From contig NZ_CP034562.1 of assembly GCF_003970675.1 (NCBI RefSeq), forward strand, positions 806,001 through 870,000: a stretch of 64,000 bases of DNA. The letters are read 5' to 3'. The position numbers and the translations under genes are program-made. Below are positions 57,208 to 64,000 of this stretch, piece by piece. The stretch comes from Flammeovirga pectinis. Lineage in GTDB: Bacteria > Bacteroidota > Bacteroidia > Cytophagales > Flammeovirgaceae. The notes under the pieces were generated by a model. The model was not told where the DNA came from and did not search any database. It worked only from the letters and a program-made list of their open reading frames with translations. Within the stretch, counting starts at the first letter, position 1. Each line of letters starts with the position of its first letter.

Positions 57208-58104
57208 ATGACTCGCTTCTTATTTACATTATTTGTAAAACCGATCTCGCTATTGCCATTTTCGGTGCTGTATTTTATATCAGATATCTTAAACTTTGTA
57301 GTATACCGTGTAATTGGATATAGAGTTAAGGTAGTAAGAGCTAATTTAAAGAACTCTTTTGGAGAAAAATCTGAAGAAGAATTATTAAAAATTGAGAAAG
57401 GTTTTTACAGACATTTCACAGATTTTTTAGTAGAAAACATCAAACTTCTAGGTATTTCTAAACGAGAATTATTTGAAAGATGTACTGTAGGAGATATTAG
57501 TATTTTAGATAAATATAAAGACAGGAATATTGCTTTAGTTGCTGGTCATTACAGTAATTGGGAATACGTAGCAGCGGCAATTAATTCTTTTATAGACCAA
57601 CAAGTTGTTTGCATCTATTCTCCATTAAAGAATGAGCATGTAAATAATGAAATTAAGAAATCTAGAGGGGTTTGCGGTATGGAATTATTGCCTAAACAAG
57701 AGGTGAACTCTTACTTAGGTACTGGTTTTAAAGACGAGAAAAAAGCATTAATATTTGCAGCAGACCAATCGCCAACTTTTACTAAAAAGGTAGTTTGGAC
57801 AGAGTTTTTACACCAAGAAACAGCAGTGTTTTATGGTCCAGAAATAATCTCTAAAAGATTAGATATGGTAGTAATGTATTTAAAATTAGGTAAAACGGGT
57901 AGAGGTCAATTTACAATAGACCTTGAACTTATAGAAGACAACCCAAAAGCAACTAATTTTGGAGATATTACAGAAAAACATGTAAGACTTTTAGAAAGAG
58001 ATATAATGGCACAACCAGAATGTTGGTTATGGTCGCATAAAAGATGGAAAAGAACAAAAACAGCTAAAGAGGTATTAATTAAGCCAAGAGCTGTAGCTGT
58101 TTAA
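57208..58104 (+). CDS. LpxL/HtrB-like acyltransferase
   Basis: 298 residues. N-terminal membrane helix (about 5-35), then H114-x4-E119 in GHYSNWE, the acyltransferase catalytic motif of the LpxL/LpxM family. The AADQSPT segment and the C-terminal PECWLWSHKRWKR block are typical. It should add a secondary acyl chain to lipid A, or another acyl group to an aminolipid, at the inner membrane. Lipid A genes are not nearby. Monocistronic with a strong terminator. Confidence 0.87.
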   Translation: MTRFLFTLFVKPISLLPFSVLYFISDILNFVVYRVIGYRVKVVRANLKNSFGEKSEEELLKIEKGFYRHFTDFLVENIKLLGISKRELFERCTVGDISILDKYKDRNIALVAGHYSNWEYVAAAINSFIDQQVVCIYSPLKNEHVNNEIKKSRGVCGMELLPKQEVNSYLGTGFKDEKKALIFAADQSPTFTKKVVWTEFLHQETAVFYGPEIISKRLDMVVMYLKLGKTGRGQFTIDLELIEDNPKATNFGDITEKHVRLLERDIMAQPECWLWSHKRWKRTKTAKEVLIKPRAVAV

Positions 58105-58141
58105 AGATATATTAGGTAGTAGTAAATAGATAAGATTAGAA

Positions 58142-58173
58142 AACAATAACTTTTTAAGTTGTTGTTTTTTTTT
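58142..58173 (+). terminator. Rho-independent terminator
   Basis: An 11-bp stem with one wobble (58142-58152 with 58156-58166), 3-base loop, long T-run. Confidence 0.88.
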
Positions 58174-58211
58174 GCTTAAAACTCAAAACACTTTTTAATT
58201 TTGGTGAGACA

Positions 58212-59762
58212 CTAAATGCTTTTAAAGAATTTTTTGATCTTTGATTTCTTTCTGTACACATATTCATAGACACCACTAATAGTAAGTACAATAAATAACA
58301 AACTGATTAACGGAATAAATAAGATGCCCCACTTATCCATAATAAAATGAAATAAACGCCCATTGTGTAGTTCAAACATGTAATTCCATAAAGGCATTTT
58401 ATAATTATCTATTAATTGATGGGGAACAGGGTAGTAGCTATCATTTTTTGGTTGATTTAAGGCAAGTAAACCTTGTTGAAAAGTTGTAATATAATTAGTG
58501 CCGTCTGGATGTGAGAAATGAGACATCACCATATAATTACTAGGTCTTTGTAAAGAAGAATATTTAGGTGTTTTATGATGGGTCAGTACATCTAAACTAA
58601 AATTATCACCTCTTTTATAATCAAAAAGACCATAAAAAGATCCGATTAAAAAATGCCCATTTGATAAAGGCTCAAATACTGTTGCTCCCATCACAAAGAT
58701 ATTTACATCCCAATCGGTTTTAGTAAACGAGGTCTTTAAATTACTATTTCCTTCGTAAATACCTTCGGTTGTATCAAAAACAATTTTATCCGTTTTCTCA
58801 TCATACAAAGCATTTCTTATTGTATGGTACCAAGGGTTATAACCAATAGAAGAGGGAATGTATTTTATTGGGACTTTTCCACCTACAAGAGCCACCAAAA
58901 GGGGAGGGCGCATAAACAAACCTGTGCCTCCAATAATAAGAAGAATTAAAGAAGTCCAAACTCCAATCTGAGTGTGGTATTTAATCATAAATCCAAGCCT
59001 GCTATTTCTCTTTTTCCTTTTCTCTTTATCTTCAATTTTCGTTTTCTTTCTAAACGTAATGTATAGTGATGTAATAGAAAGGAAAATCAGAATGATAGCA
59101 ACAAAATCGTATATAATTCTACCTGTATTTCTCCATAACCATCCACTATGTAAGGCAAACGTAAATTGAATTAAATTCATTGTAGTCCGCTTGTCTTTTA
59201 AAAGGTTTTGAGGTAGTAATGTTGAATTATTATATAAATATATTCCAGACTGACTTACAGCATAGAGTTTGTTTTTTACTTGTAGAAGTTTTACAAATTG
59301 TTCTTTATGAGCAGTGTTTGTTGGAATATAGCTCCACTTATTGTTTAATAAATTCAGCTTATATATTCCTCCAAAAGTGGCAGCAAACAAAGAATGTGCT
59401 TCTTTTAAGTAGATTAAGTCGTTTGTTTTTTGATAGAAAATTTCTTCAGTGAAGCCATTATTCATGGCAGAAGAAAATGTTTGTCCCTTATCGGTACTTT
59501 TCCATATACCTTGTTTTCCTGCAATAAAAATTGTGTCAGCACCAATATGTACTGCATCTAAAATTCCTCCTCTGTTCCAATTTTGAGGAAGGTAATCGCT
59601 AGGTATAAACTTTTGATTTACACCAACACCTGCAATTAAATTAGGGTGGTTAAGGAGTATGCCCGAAACACTCATCCATACAAGTACAATTGATATAGAA
59701 ATACCAATGTATTTATGCCATTTTTTAACTTTCTTGTATATACTTTTACCTAATTTACTCAT
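58212..59762 (-). CDS. PepSY-type membrane protein with Asp-box insertion
   Basis: 516 residues from ATG 59762; a TTG two codons upstream is less likely. Four membrane helices are visible: about 19-37 (GISISIVLVWMSVSGILLNHP), 212-235, 262-287 and 480-505. This is the PepSY-associated membrane topology with the HKYIGISI and HTQIGVWTS helix motifs. The first extracytoplasmic loop contains an Asp-box, S89-T-D-K-G-Q-T-F96, inside a propeller-like segment (IWKSTDKGQTF, FAATFGGIYKLN), and the second loop has similar strands. Relatives are often iron/siderophore-reductase-like. It sits next to the Fe-S repair gene ric; function unproven. Confidence 0.7.
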   Translation of the reverse strand: MSKLGKSIYKKVKKWHKYIGISISIVLVWMSVSGILLNHPNLIAGVGVNQKFIPSDYLPQNWNRGGILDAVHIGADTIFIAGKQGIWKSTDKGQTFSSAMNNGFTEEIFYQKTNDLIYLKEAHSLFAATFGGIYKLNLLNNKWSYIPTNTAHKEQFVKLLQVKNKLYAVSQSGIYLYNNSTLLPQNLLKDKRTTMNLIQFTFALHSGWLWRNTGRIIYDFVAIILIFLSITSLYITFRKKTKIEDKEKRKKRNSRLGFMIKYHTQIGVWTSLILLIIGGTGLFMRPPLLVALVGGKVPIKYIPSSIGYNPWYHTIRNALYDEKTDKIVFDTTEGIYEGNSNLKTSFTKTDWDVNIFVMGATVFEPLSNGHFLIGSFYGLFDYKRGDNFSLDVLTHHKTPKYSSLQRPSNYMVMSHFSHPDGTNYITTFQQGLLALNQPKNDSYYPVPHQLIDNYKMPLWNYMFELHNGRLFHFIMDKWGILFIPLISLLFIVLTISGVYEYVYRKKSKIKKFFKSI

Positions 59763-59845
59763 GGACAAAGCGAGTGGAATTATAGATGCAGAACTGTATA
59801 TTTTGTTTACTTACTTGATTACATTAAGGTTTAATCGAGTAGCAA

Positions 59846-60577
59846 TTATTTAACTAATCTACTTTCTAATTCAGCCGCTCTTAAGAATAAGATGTTATTT
59901 TCTAAATGAACGTGATTATGTAAATCCTCTTCAAAATCTTTTAACTTATCGAATGTTACTCTATACGTCATACAAGCATCTTCTGGTACAGTGTAGTTAT
60001 TAGTTAAGGCTGAAATTTTTTCAAATCTAGCACCTTCACCTTCATGCTCTTCTATCATCATTGCAATCGGATTTTTTACTGATCCGAATGGAGCCATAGA
60101 AATTTCAGAACCACTAAGGTCAGCTTCTACTAATTGTTTGATATAAGGAAATAAGATTTCTTCCTCTTTTGCTAAATGATTTGTGATTTCTACTGCACAA
60201 CCATGAAACAAATCTCTAACTTCTACTAATTCTGGATGACGATCTCCATGAACTGAAGCAACTTTATCTACATATTGGATAATTAATGGCACATTTTCAC
60301 GAATATATCTATGGTGTGTTTTCTCTATATAATCTACCAATAAATCCAAAGGAAAAGTATTAAAATCAATGCCTAAAGCACTAGAGTTAGTTGTTGCCAT
60401 TTCTTCAATCTGACGTAAAATTTCTTTAGGATCAATATTTTTACCAGCACAAGCAGCTTCTATAGTGGCTCCACCACCACAACAAAAATCAATGCCATTT
60501 TTCTTAAAAACATCTGCAAATCTAAGGTCTTTTGCTACTATGCTTCCTACTGTATTTTGTACTTCGAAATTCATCAT
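59846..60577 (-). CDS. ric: Iron-sulfur cluster repair di-iron protein RIC (YtfE/ScdA)
   Basis: 243 residues. An N-terminal ScdA domain has C32-C33-G-G-G (GIDFCCGGGATIEAAC), followed by a hemerythrin-like domain (about 80-235) with conserved His: EKTHHRYI, VHGDRHPE, ITNHLAKEEEILFPY, EEHEGEG and DLHNHVHLENNILF. It restores Fe-S clusters damaged by NO or oxidants in the cytoplasm. Two ATGs are adjacent (60577, 60574). Divergent from the Rrf2 regulator across 157 bases, which implies control by that regulator. Confidence 0.93.
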   Translation of the reverse strand: MMNFEVQNTVGSIVAKDLRFADVFKKNGIDFCCGGGATIEAACAGKNIDPKEILRQIEEMATTNSSALGIDFNTFPLDLLVDYIEKTHHRYIRENVPLIIQYVDKVASVHGDRHPELVEVRDLFHGCAVEITNHLAKEEEILFPYIKQLVEADLSGSEISMAPFGSVKNPIAMMIEEHEGEGARFEKISALTNNYTVPEDACMTYRVTFDKLKDFEEDLHNHVHLENNILFLRAAELESRLVK

Positions 60578-60611
60578 ATTAGTATTTATGTGATCTGTTT
60601 TTTATCTGTCA

Positions 60612-60619
60612 CAAACATA
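60612..60619 (-). promoter_or_regulatory. -7 element for ric
   Basis: On the minus strand this reads TATGTTTG, an exact match, about 35 bases before the ric ATG. Confidence 0.6.
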
Positions 60620-60623
60620 GTGA

Positions 60624-60657
60624 AAATAATAAAAGATAAAAAGGTCTTTTATTATTT
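60624..60657. promoter_or_regulatory. Inverted repeat, candidate operator between ric and rrf2
   Basis: 13-bp perfect arms (60624-60636 and 60645-60657) with an 8-base spacer. It starts 4 bases beyond the ric -7 element and so covers the position expected for its -33 region. It is a plausible binding site for the divergent Rrf2 protein, though it differs from E. coli NsrR sites. Confidence 0.55.
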
Positions 60658-60686
60658 ATTTATAATCATTCTAAAATTTTACTCCG

Positions 60687-60694
60687 TATATTTG
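60687..60694 (+). promoter_or_regulatory. -7 element for the rrf2 gene
   Basis: TATATTTG, exact match, 41 bases before the ATG at 60735. Confidence 0.58.
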
Positions 60695-60734
60695 TATTCT
60701 AATTTGTGTATTTGTAGGATAATTTATAGAAGAG

Positions 60735-61166
60735 ATGTTTTCAAAAGCGTGTACATATGGTATCCGTGCCATGATCTTAATTACAAAAAAGAGTCAAGAA
60801 GGGTGTAGGATTGGTGTGAAAGAAATTGCAAAAGATACGGATACTCCAGAGCCTTTTGTAGCAAAAATATTACAGCAATTAACAAAGTTAGGTTTAATAC
60901 AATCTAATAAAGGACCAAAGGGAGGGTTTTCTATTTCTGATGAACAGAAAGAAACTACACTCTATACTATTGTAAAAGCAATAGATGGAGATGCATTAAT
61001 GACGGGTTGTGGTCTTGGTTTTCATGAGTGTTCTGAAGAACGCCCTTGCCCAATGCACAATAAATTTAAATCAATAAGAGCAGGTTTAAATGATATGTTA
61101 TCGCAGACTACACTCGGAGAGTTAAGTACAGATGTTGTAGATGGGTTGTCTTTTTTACAAGGATAA
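60735..61166 (+). CDS. Rrf2 family transcription regulator (NsrR/IscR-like)
   Basis: 143 residues. Winged helix-turn-helix (about 1-65: YGIRAMILITKKS, AKDTDTPEPFVAKILQQLTKLGLIQSNKGPKGGF), then the effector region with C92-x6-C99-x5-C105-x2-H108 (TGCGLGFHECSEERPCPMH). This resembles the Cys3-His arrangement of IscR and the three Cys of NsrR, so an Fe-S cluster is likely. Divergent to ric with a palindrome between, which fits an NO- or Fe-S-sensing repressor. It ends directly against the convergent membrane-protein gene, with no spacer. Confidence 0.9.
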   Translation: MFSKACTYGIRAMILITKKSQEGCRIGVKEIAKDTDTPEPFVAKILQQLTKLGLIQSNKGPKGGFSISDEQKETTLYTIVKAIDGDALMTGCGLGFHECSEERPCPMHNKFKSIRAGLNDMLSQTTLGELSTDVVDGLSFLQG

Positions 61167-61673
61167 TTAGGCTACTTCTTTCATTCCTAAAAAACCTCTT
61201 ACAGCATTTTTTACAACTGTTTTTTGATATAAGAAGTAGTCTTTTGATGCAACATAAAGTAGTTTATCTGTTTTAAATTGTGTTTTTAGTAAAAATGCGA
61301 ATCCTATATAGGGAACGGCACTTAAGTAAGCACCCAAAACACCAATTTTTTTACCCATTCTCCATTTTATAAAAATTGCTTTTAAAGTAGCGTTACCTAC
61401 TAAAAAAAAGAGAGGAGTAGCAGTTGCCCAGCTTATTTCCCCATGGAAAATAGAATAACCAATAGCACCAGGAATTAATAAATTATCTATCCAAACAGCA
61501 ACAAAGCTCCAAACAATTAATACATAGCCTACACGGAATATTTTAGAAACACCTCTACCTAAGCTGTGTTCAATTAAATAATCTGCTTCTTCTGCGGTAT
61601 ATTTTTCATTATTTTGAACAAAGCTACAGAAGTTATCTCTAGCACATTCACAATGATCATCAAAATCTTTCAT
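61167..61673 (-). CDS. Small membrane protein with Cys-rich N-terminus
   Basis: 168 residues. An N-terminal cytoplasmic-looking segment (KDFDDHCECARDNFCSFVQ: three Cys and one His) is followed by about three membrane helices (roughly 46-66, 83-101, 111-131) and a basic C-terminus. The Cys/His cluster could bind metal, but no family is recognised. It lies 56 bases downstream of the helicase on the same strand and is convergent to the Rrf2 gene, with stops adjacent. Confidence 0.62.
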   Translation of the reverse strand: MKDFDDHCECARDNFCSFVQNNEKYTAEEADYLIEHSLGRGVSKIFRVGYVLIVWSFVAVWIDNLLIPGAIGYSIFHGEISWATATPLFFLVGNATLKAIFIKWRMGKKIGVLGAYLSAVPYIGFAFLLKTQFKTDKLLYVASKDYFLYQKTVVKNAVRGFLGMKEVA

Positions 61674-61729
61674 ATCAAAATTTGAGTACGTTTTACGTCT
61701 CTTTTTAAACTACTCTTCTATTAATTCTA

Positions 61730-64000
61730 TCATGAAAATAGGGAAGTATCATTTTCTATCCAACCATTTTGCTCTTTTATCCAATCCATCAACCTTTCAT
61801 GAATAGGTGATCTCGAAAGCATAGAGGGAGAGCCAAAAAAGATCATTTGTTGTTTTGCTCTAGTAATGGCAACATTTAGTTTTCTATCCACACTTCCATC
61901 TTCTGTTAACGATAACATTCCTAACATCTGAAAAGGAGTATTTGCACAGAATGAAATTAAGATGACTTCTCTTTGGCTTCCTTGGTATCTTTCTACTGTA
62001 TCTATACTTAATTGGTTGGCTTCTTCCATACCGGCTTCTTCTAACGCTTGTCGGATAGCGGCAATCTGATTTCTGTAAGGTGCAATTATTCCTAAGGTTT
62101 TATCAATATCAAATTCTCCCTTTTGCTCCAAGTACCTGTTTTTTGTTGCAATGGCAACTGCTGCAATTTTGCGTGCTTCTTCCATGTTTATCTTGTCAGA
62201 AGTTTCTGTACTCATGGTTTGGGTTGGGAAGAAAAGTAACCTCTTCTCAGATAATAATTTTTCTAAGGCATTATAATGCTCACTAATTTTCCATTTTAAG
62301 TTATCGCTTTGCCATGGTAAAGGAACAGTAGTTAAGTTACCTTGATAGAAGTGCTCGTTGGCGAAGTTACCCAATTGTTGGTGCATTCTACCTTGGTTTT
62401 TTAGCATATCAAAAGCCCAATTCCAATCATTTTTCTGGCAAAGGCTGTATATTCTTTCAAAGTAAGCGGTTCTTCTGTCCGTAAGGTTTATTTCTTCTAA
62501 TCCATTAAAAGAAATTTGAGACAATGCTTTATCCTGTTGTGTAATGGCTGGCAATTGTTTTTGATCACCTATTAAAATAAAGCGATTTACTCTTGTAAGT
62601 AAATCCATTAATTGAGGTTCTAAAATTTGAGAGGCTTCATCTATAACAGCCATATCAAAGTCTTTCAGCCTAAATAAAGACGACCTACCAGATATACTCG
62701 CTAAAGTGGTTACTACAATTCTATGTTGTTCTATTCCTTTTTTTAATGAGTTTCTATTGTTGGCTTCTTCGGCCATTTTATTCATTAAATTATTTCTCCA
62801 TTGTGGTGAGCACGAATGTTCAGAACCAATACGAAGAAACTTTCTTCCATCATCTGTAGGGTGTTCAATTGCTTCATCAAGTGCCTCACAAATTTCATCA
62901 ACAGCTCTGTTGGTGTAAGCAATAAACAGAATATTTCTATTGGTATCTGTTTTATAAAGTATATGTGCTAGGTTTTTAAGCATCCTAGATGTTTTCCCTG
63001 TACCAGGAGGACCTACAACAAGGCAATAATCTTCTGTAGATAATGCTTTTGAAAGTGTATTTAATTCAACTGTATTTAAATTTTTATCTTGCGCCAATGC
63101 CAACACCTCTTCGTGTGTAAACATTTTTTCTGGTTTTGTAGGCGGCTTTAACCCTAAAAGAATATCTTTTTTCTCTTTGTTGTGCCAAGTGATAAAGTTG
63201 AAAAGTCCTCTATACATAGCGTTAAAAGACGCTTCCATAAAGTCACCTTCTAAAGCCCATTTTGTATCAGCATCAAAAACTTCAGCATTACGCTGTTTAT
63301 GTCTTAATTGAACATGCACTTTATCTTTAGACATTTGAGTGATAGTCCCTTTATTAATCTGCCCTTTTGTAGCAATAGATTCACTATTATCTCTTGGGTA
63401 GATTGTTACAATATCACCTACTCTAAAATTAACAAAAGCATTTTCAGAATTTGTTCTAGTGAAAATTAATTCAGGTGTATTTTCATTAGTTTGATTTGAA
63501 TAAACTTCTAGATCGAAGAATATTTTAAAGCTATCTTTTTTTGCTCCAAAATCATCTAACCACAAAGAAGCTACTCCTTGATTAAAAATGGTATCTCCCA
63601 CTTTTGCCAATTGATGTTCCTTTGCAATAAAGCTCACAAACGAGAATAGATATGCTCGTTCAAGTTGAGATAAAGCACGTACTCCTGCAATAAATTTATT
63701 GACATCTGTTTTTGTAAAAGGCGCTGCACTCGCAAAAGCCACTTCATTGATCTGACGTAAAACATTACCAACATCTTGAAGCGTGTCTGCTTTAGCAAGT
63801 AGTAGTTCGTTTATTACAATTTGGTTTCTCGATAAGATAATAGCTTGCTCCATTGTATTGGTGTAAGTATCGTATCGGAGAGGAGATTGAATGGCTTTAG
63901 AATAGAATATCATAGGGTAGATATTCTGCTTATCTGTAGTATAGGCATCTGTTAAAATCATTTGGTACATTAATGTTTGTGCCGCATGGTTTTTCCATAA
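61730..64000 (-). CDS. Superfamily 1 helicase (Dna2/NAM7-like), partial at window edge
   Basis: The reading frame stays open from its first inner ATG (63970) through the edge at 64000, adding LWKNHAAQTL, so the 5' part lies outside. About 757 residues are visible. Walker A is GPPGTGKTSRM at roughly visible residue 330; motif Ia has AYTNRAVDEI; motif II is VIDEASQILEP; motif III GDQKQLPAI; then IIAPYRNQIAAI, TVERYQGSQREVI and motif VI NVAITRAKQQMIFFG. This is a 5'-3' SF1B arrangement. The outermost residues (QTLMYQMILTDAY, then PMIFYSKA) recall the end of a Cas4/RecB-like nuclease domain, as in Dna2-type helicase-nucleases. Confidence 0.88.
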   Translation of the reverse strand, partial: LWKNHAAQTLMYQMILTDAYTTDKQNIYPMIFYSKAIQSPLRYDTYTNTMEQAIILSRNQIVINELLLAKADTLQDVGNVLRQINEVAFASAAPFTKTDVNKFIAGVRALSQLERAYLFSFVSFIAKEHQLAKVGDTIFNQGVASLWLDDFGAKKDSFKIFFDLEVYSNQTNENTPELIFTRTNSENAFVNFRVGDIVTIYPRDNSESIATKGQINKGTITQMSKDKVHVQLRHKQRNAEVFDADTKWALEGDFMEASFNAMYRGLFNFITWHNKEKKDILLGLKPPTKPEKMFTHEEVLALAQDKNLNTVELNTLSKALSTEDYCLVVGPPGTGKTSRMLKNLAHILYKTDTNRNILFIAYTNRAVDEICEALDEAIEHPTDDGRKFLRIGSEHSCSPQWRNNLMNKMAEEANNRNSLKKGIEQHRIVVTTLASISGRSSLFRLKDFDMAVIDEASQILEPQLMDLLTRVNRFILIGDQKQLPAITQQDKALSQISFNGLEEINLTDRRTAYFERIYSLCQKNDWNWAFDMLKNQGRMHQQLGNFANEHFYQGNLTTVPLPWQSDNLKWKISEHYNALEKLLSEKRLLFFPTQTMSTETSDKINMEEARKIAAVAIATKNRYLEQKGEFDIDKTLGIIAPYRNQIAAIRQALEEAGMEEANQLSIDTVERYQGSQREVILISFCANTPFQMLGMLSLTEDGSVDRKLNVAITRAKQQMIFFGSPSMLSRSPIHERLMDWIKEQNGWIENDTSLFS

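Overview
The window reads as a stretch of chromosome from a marine, gliding-type member of the Bacteroidota. A Flammeovirga-like Cytophagales bacterium is my best guess, from gene content only. The evidence is AT-rich DNA with very AT-rich spacers, secreted proteins ending in type IX secretion (T9SS) sorting domains, a GldA gliding ATPase, a hybrid two-component regulator of the polysaccharide-sensing type, sulfatases and a secreted beta-galactosidase, promoters with the Bacteroidota -7 element TAnnTTTG, and almost no Shine-Dalgarno sites. I see no rRNA, tRNA, insertion sequence, prophage or CRISPR array.

Layout. 1-8.7 kb is housekeeping: a thioredoxin pair, a degenerate TrpF-like barrel, xerD, a siaB-siaC kinase/target pair, a DUF1573-DUF4340-murI operon and a secreted M28 peptidase. 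8.7-14.7 kb is an accessory block on the minus strand: four related secreted solenoid-like proteins in tandem, three with T9SS tails, plus an M43 protease lipoprotein. Two of the four share about 530 bp of nearly identical 3' sequence and nearly identical leaders. 14.8-20.6 kb holds gldA and a three-gene operon of an FGGY kinase, an alkyl-DHAP-synthase-like flavoprotein and glycerol-3-phosphate dehydrogenase. 20.7-24.8 kb has two duplicated lipoproteins, a Rdx-family selenoprotein homologue, a lactonase and a META-domain lipoprotein.

24.8-36.4 kb is a carbohydrate locus: a candidate small RNA, a GH2 beta-galactosidase, a 1,365-residue hybrid sensor with a propeller sensor and AraC output, and two sulfatases. 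No SusC/SusD pair is present. The natural reading is desulfation and hydrolysis of a sulfated galactan, controlled by the hybrid sensor.

36.8-58.1 kb is mostly core metabolism and envelope genes: PfkB kinase, TatD, tcdA, acyltransferases, an SDR, cysE, PspA with a J-domain protein, fadD, an esterase, a scramblase-like protein, an RluA synthase, another T9SS protein, ribD, an AlkD-type protein, folC and several lipoproteins. 58.2-61.7 kb looks like an iron and nitrosative-stress module: a PepSY-type membrane protein, the di-iron repair protein RIC and a divergent Rrf2 regulator with a Cys3-His Fe-S site. A 13-bp-arm inverted repeat lies between the last two. The window ends inside a superfamily 1 helicase gene.

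Most transcription units end in strong, easily read hairpin terminators. One such terminator, at 25.24 kb, has no gene in front of it; this is the main evidence for the candidate small RNA.
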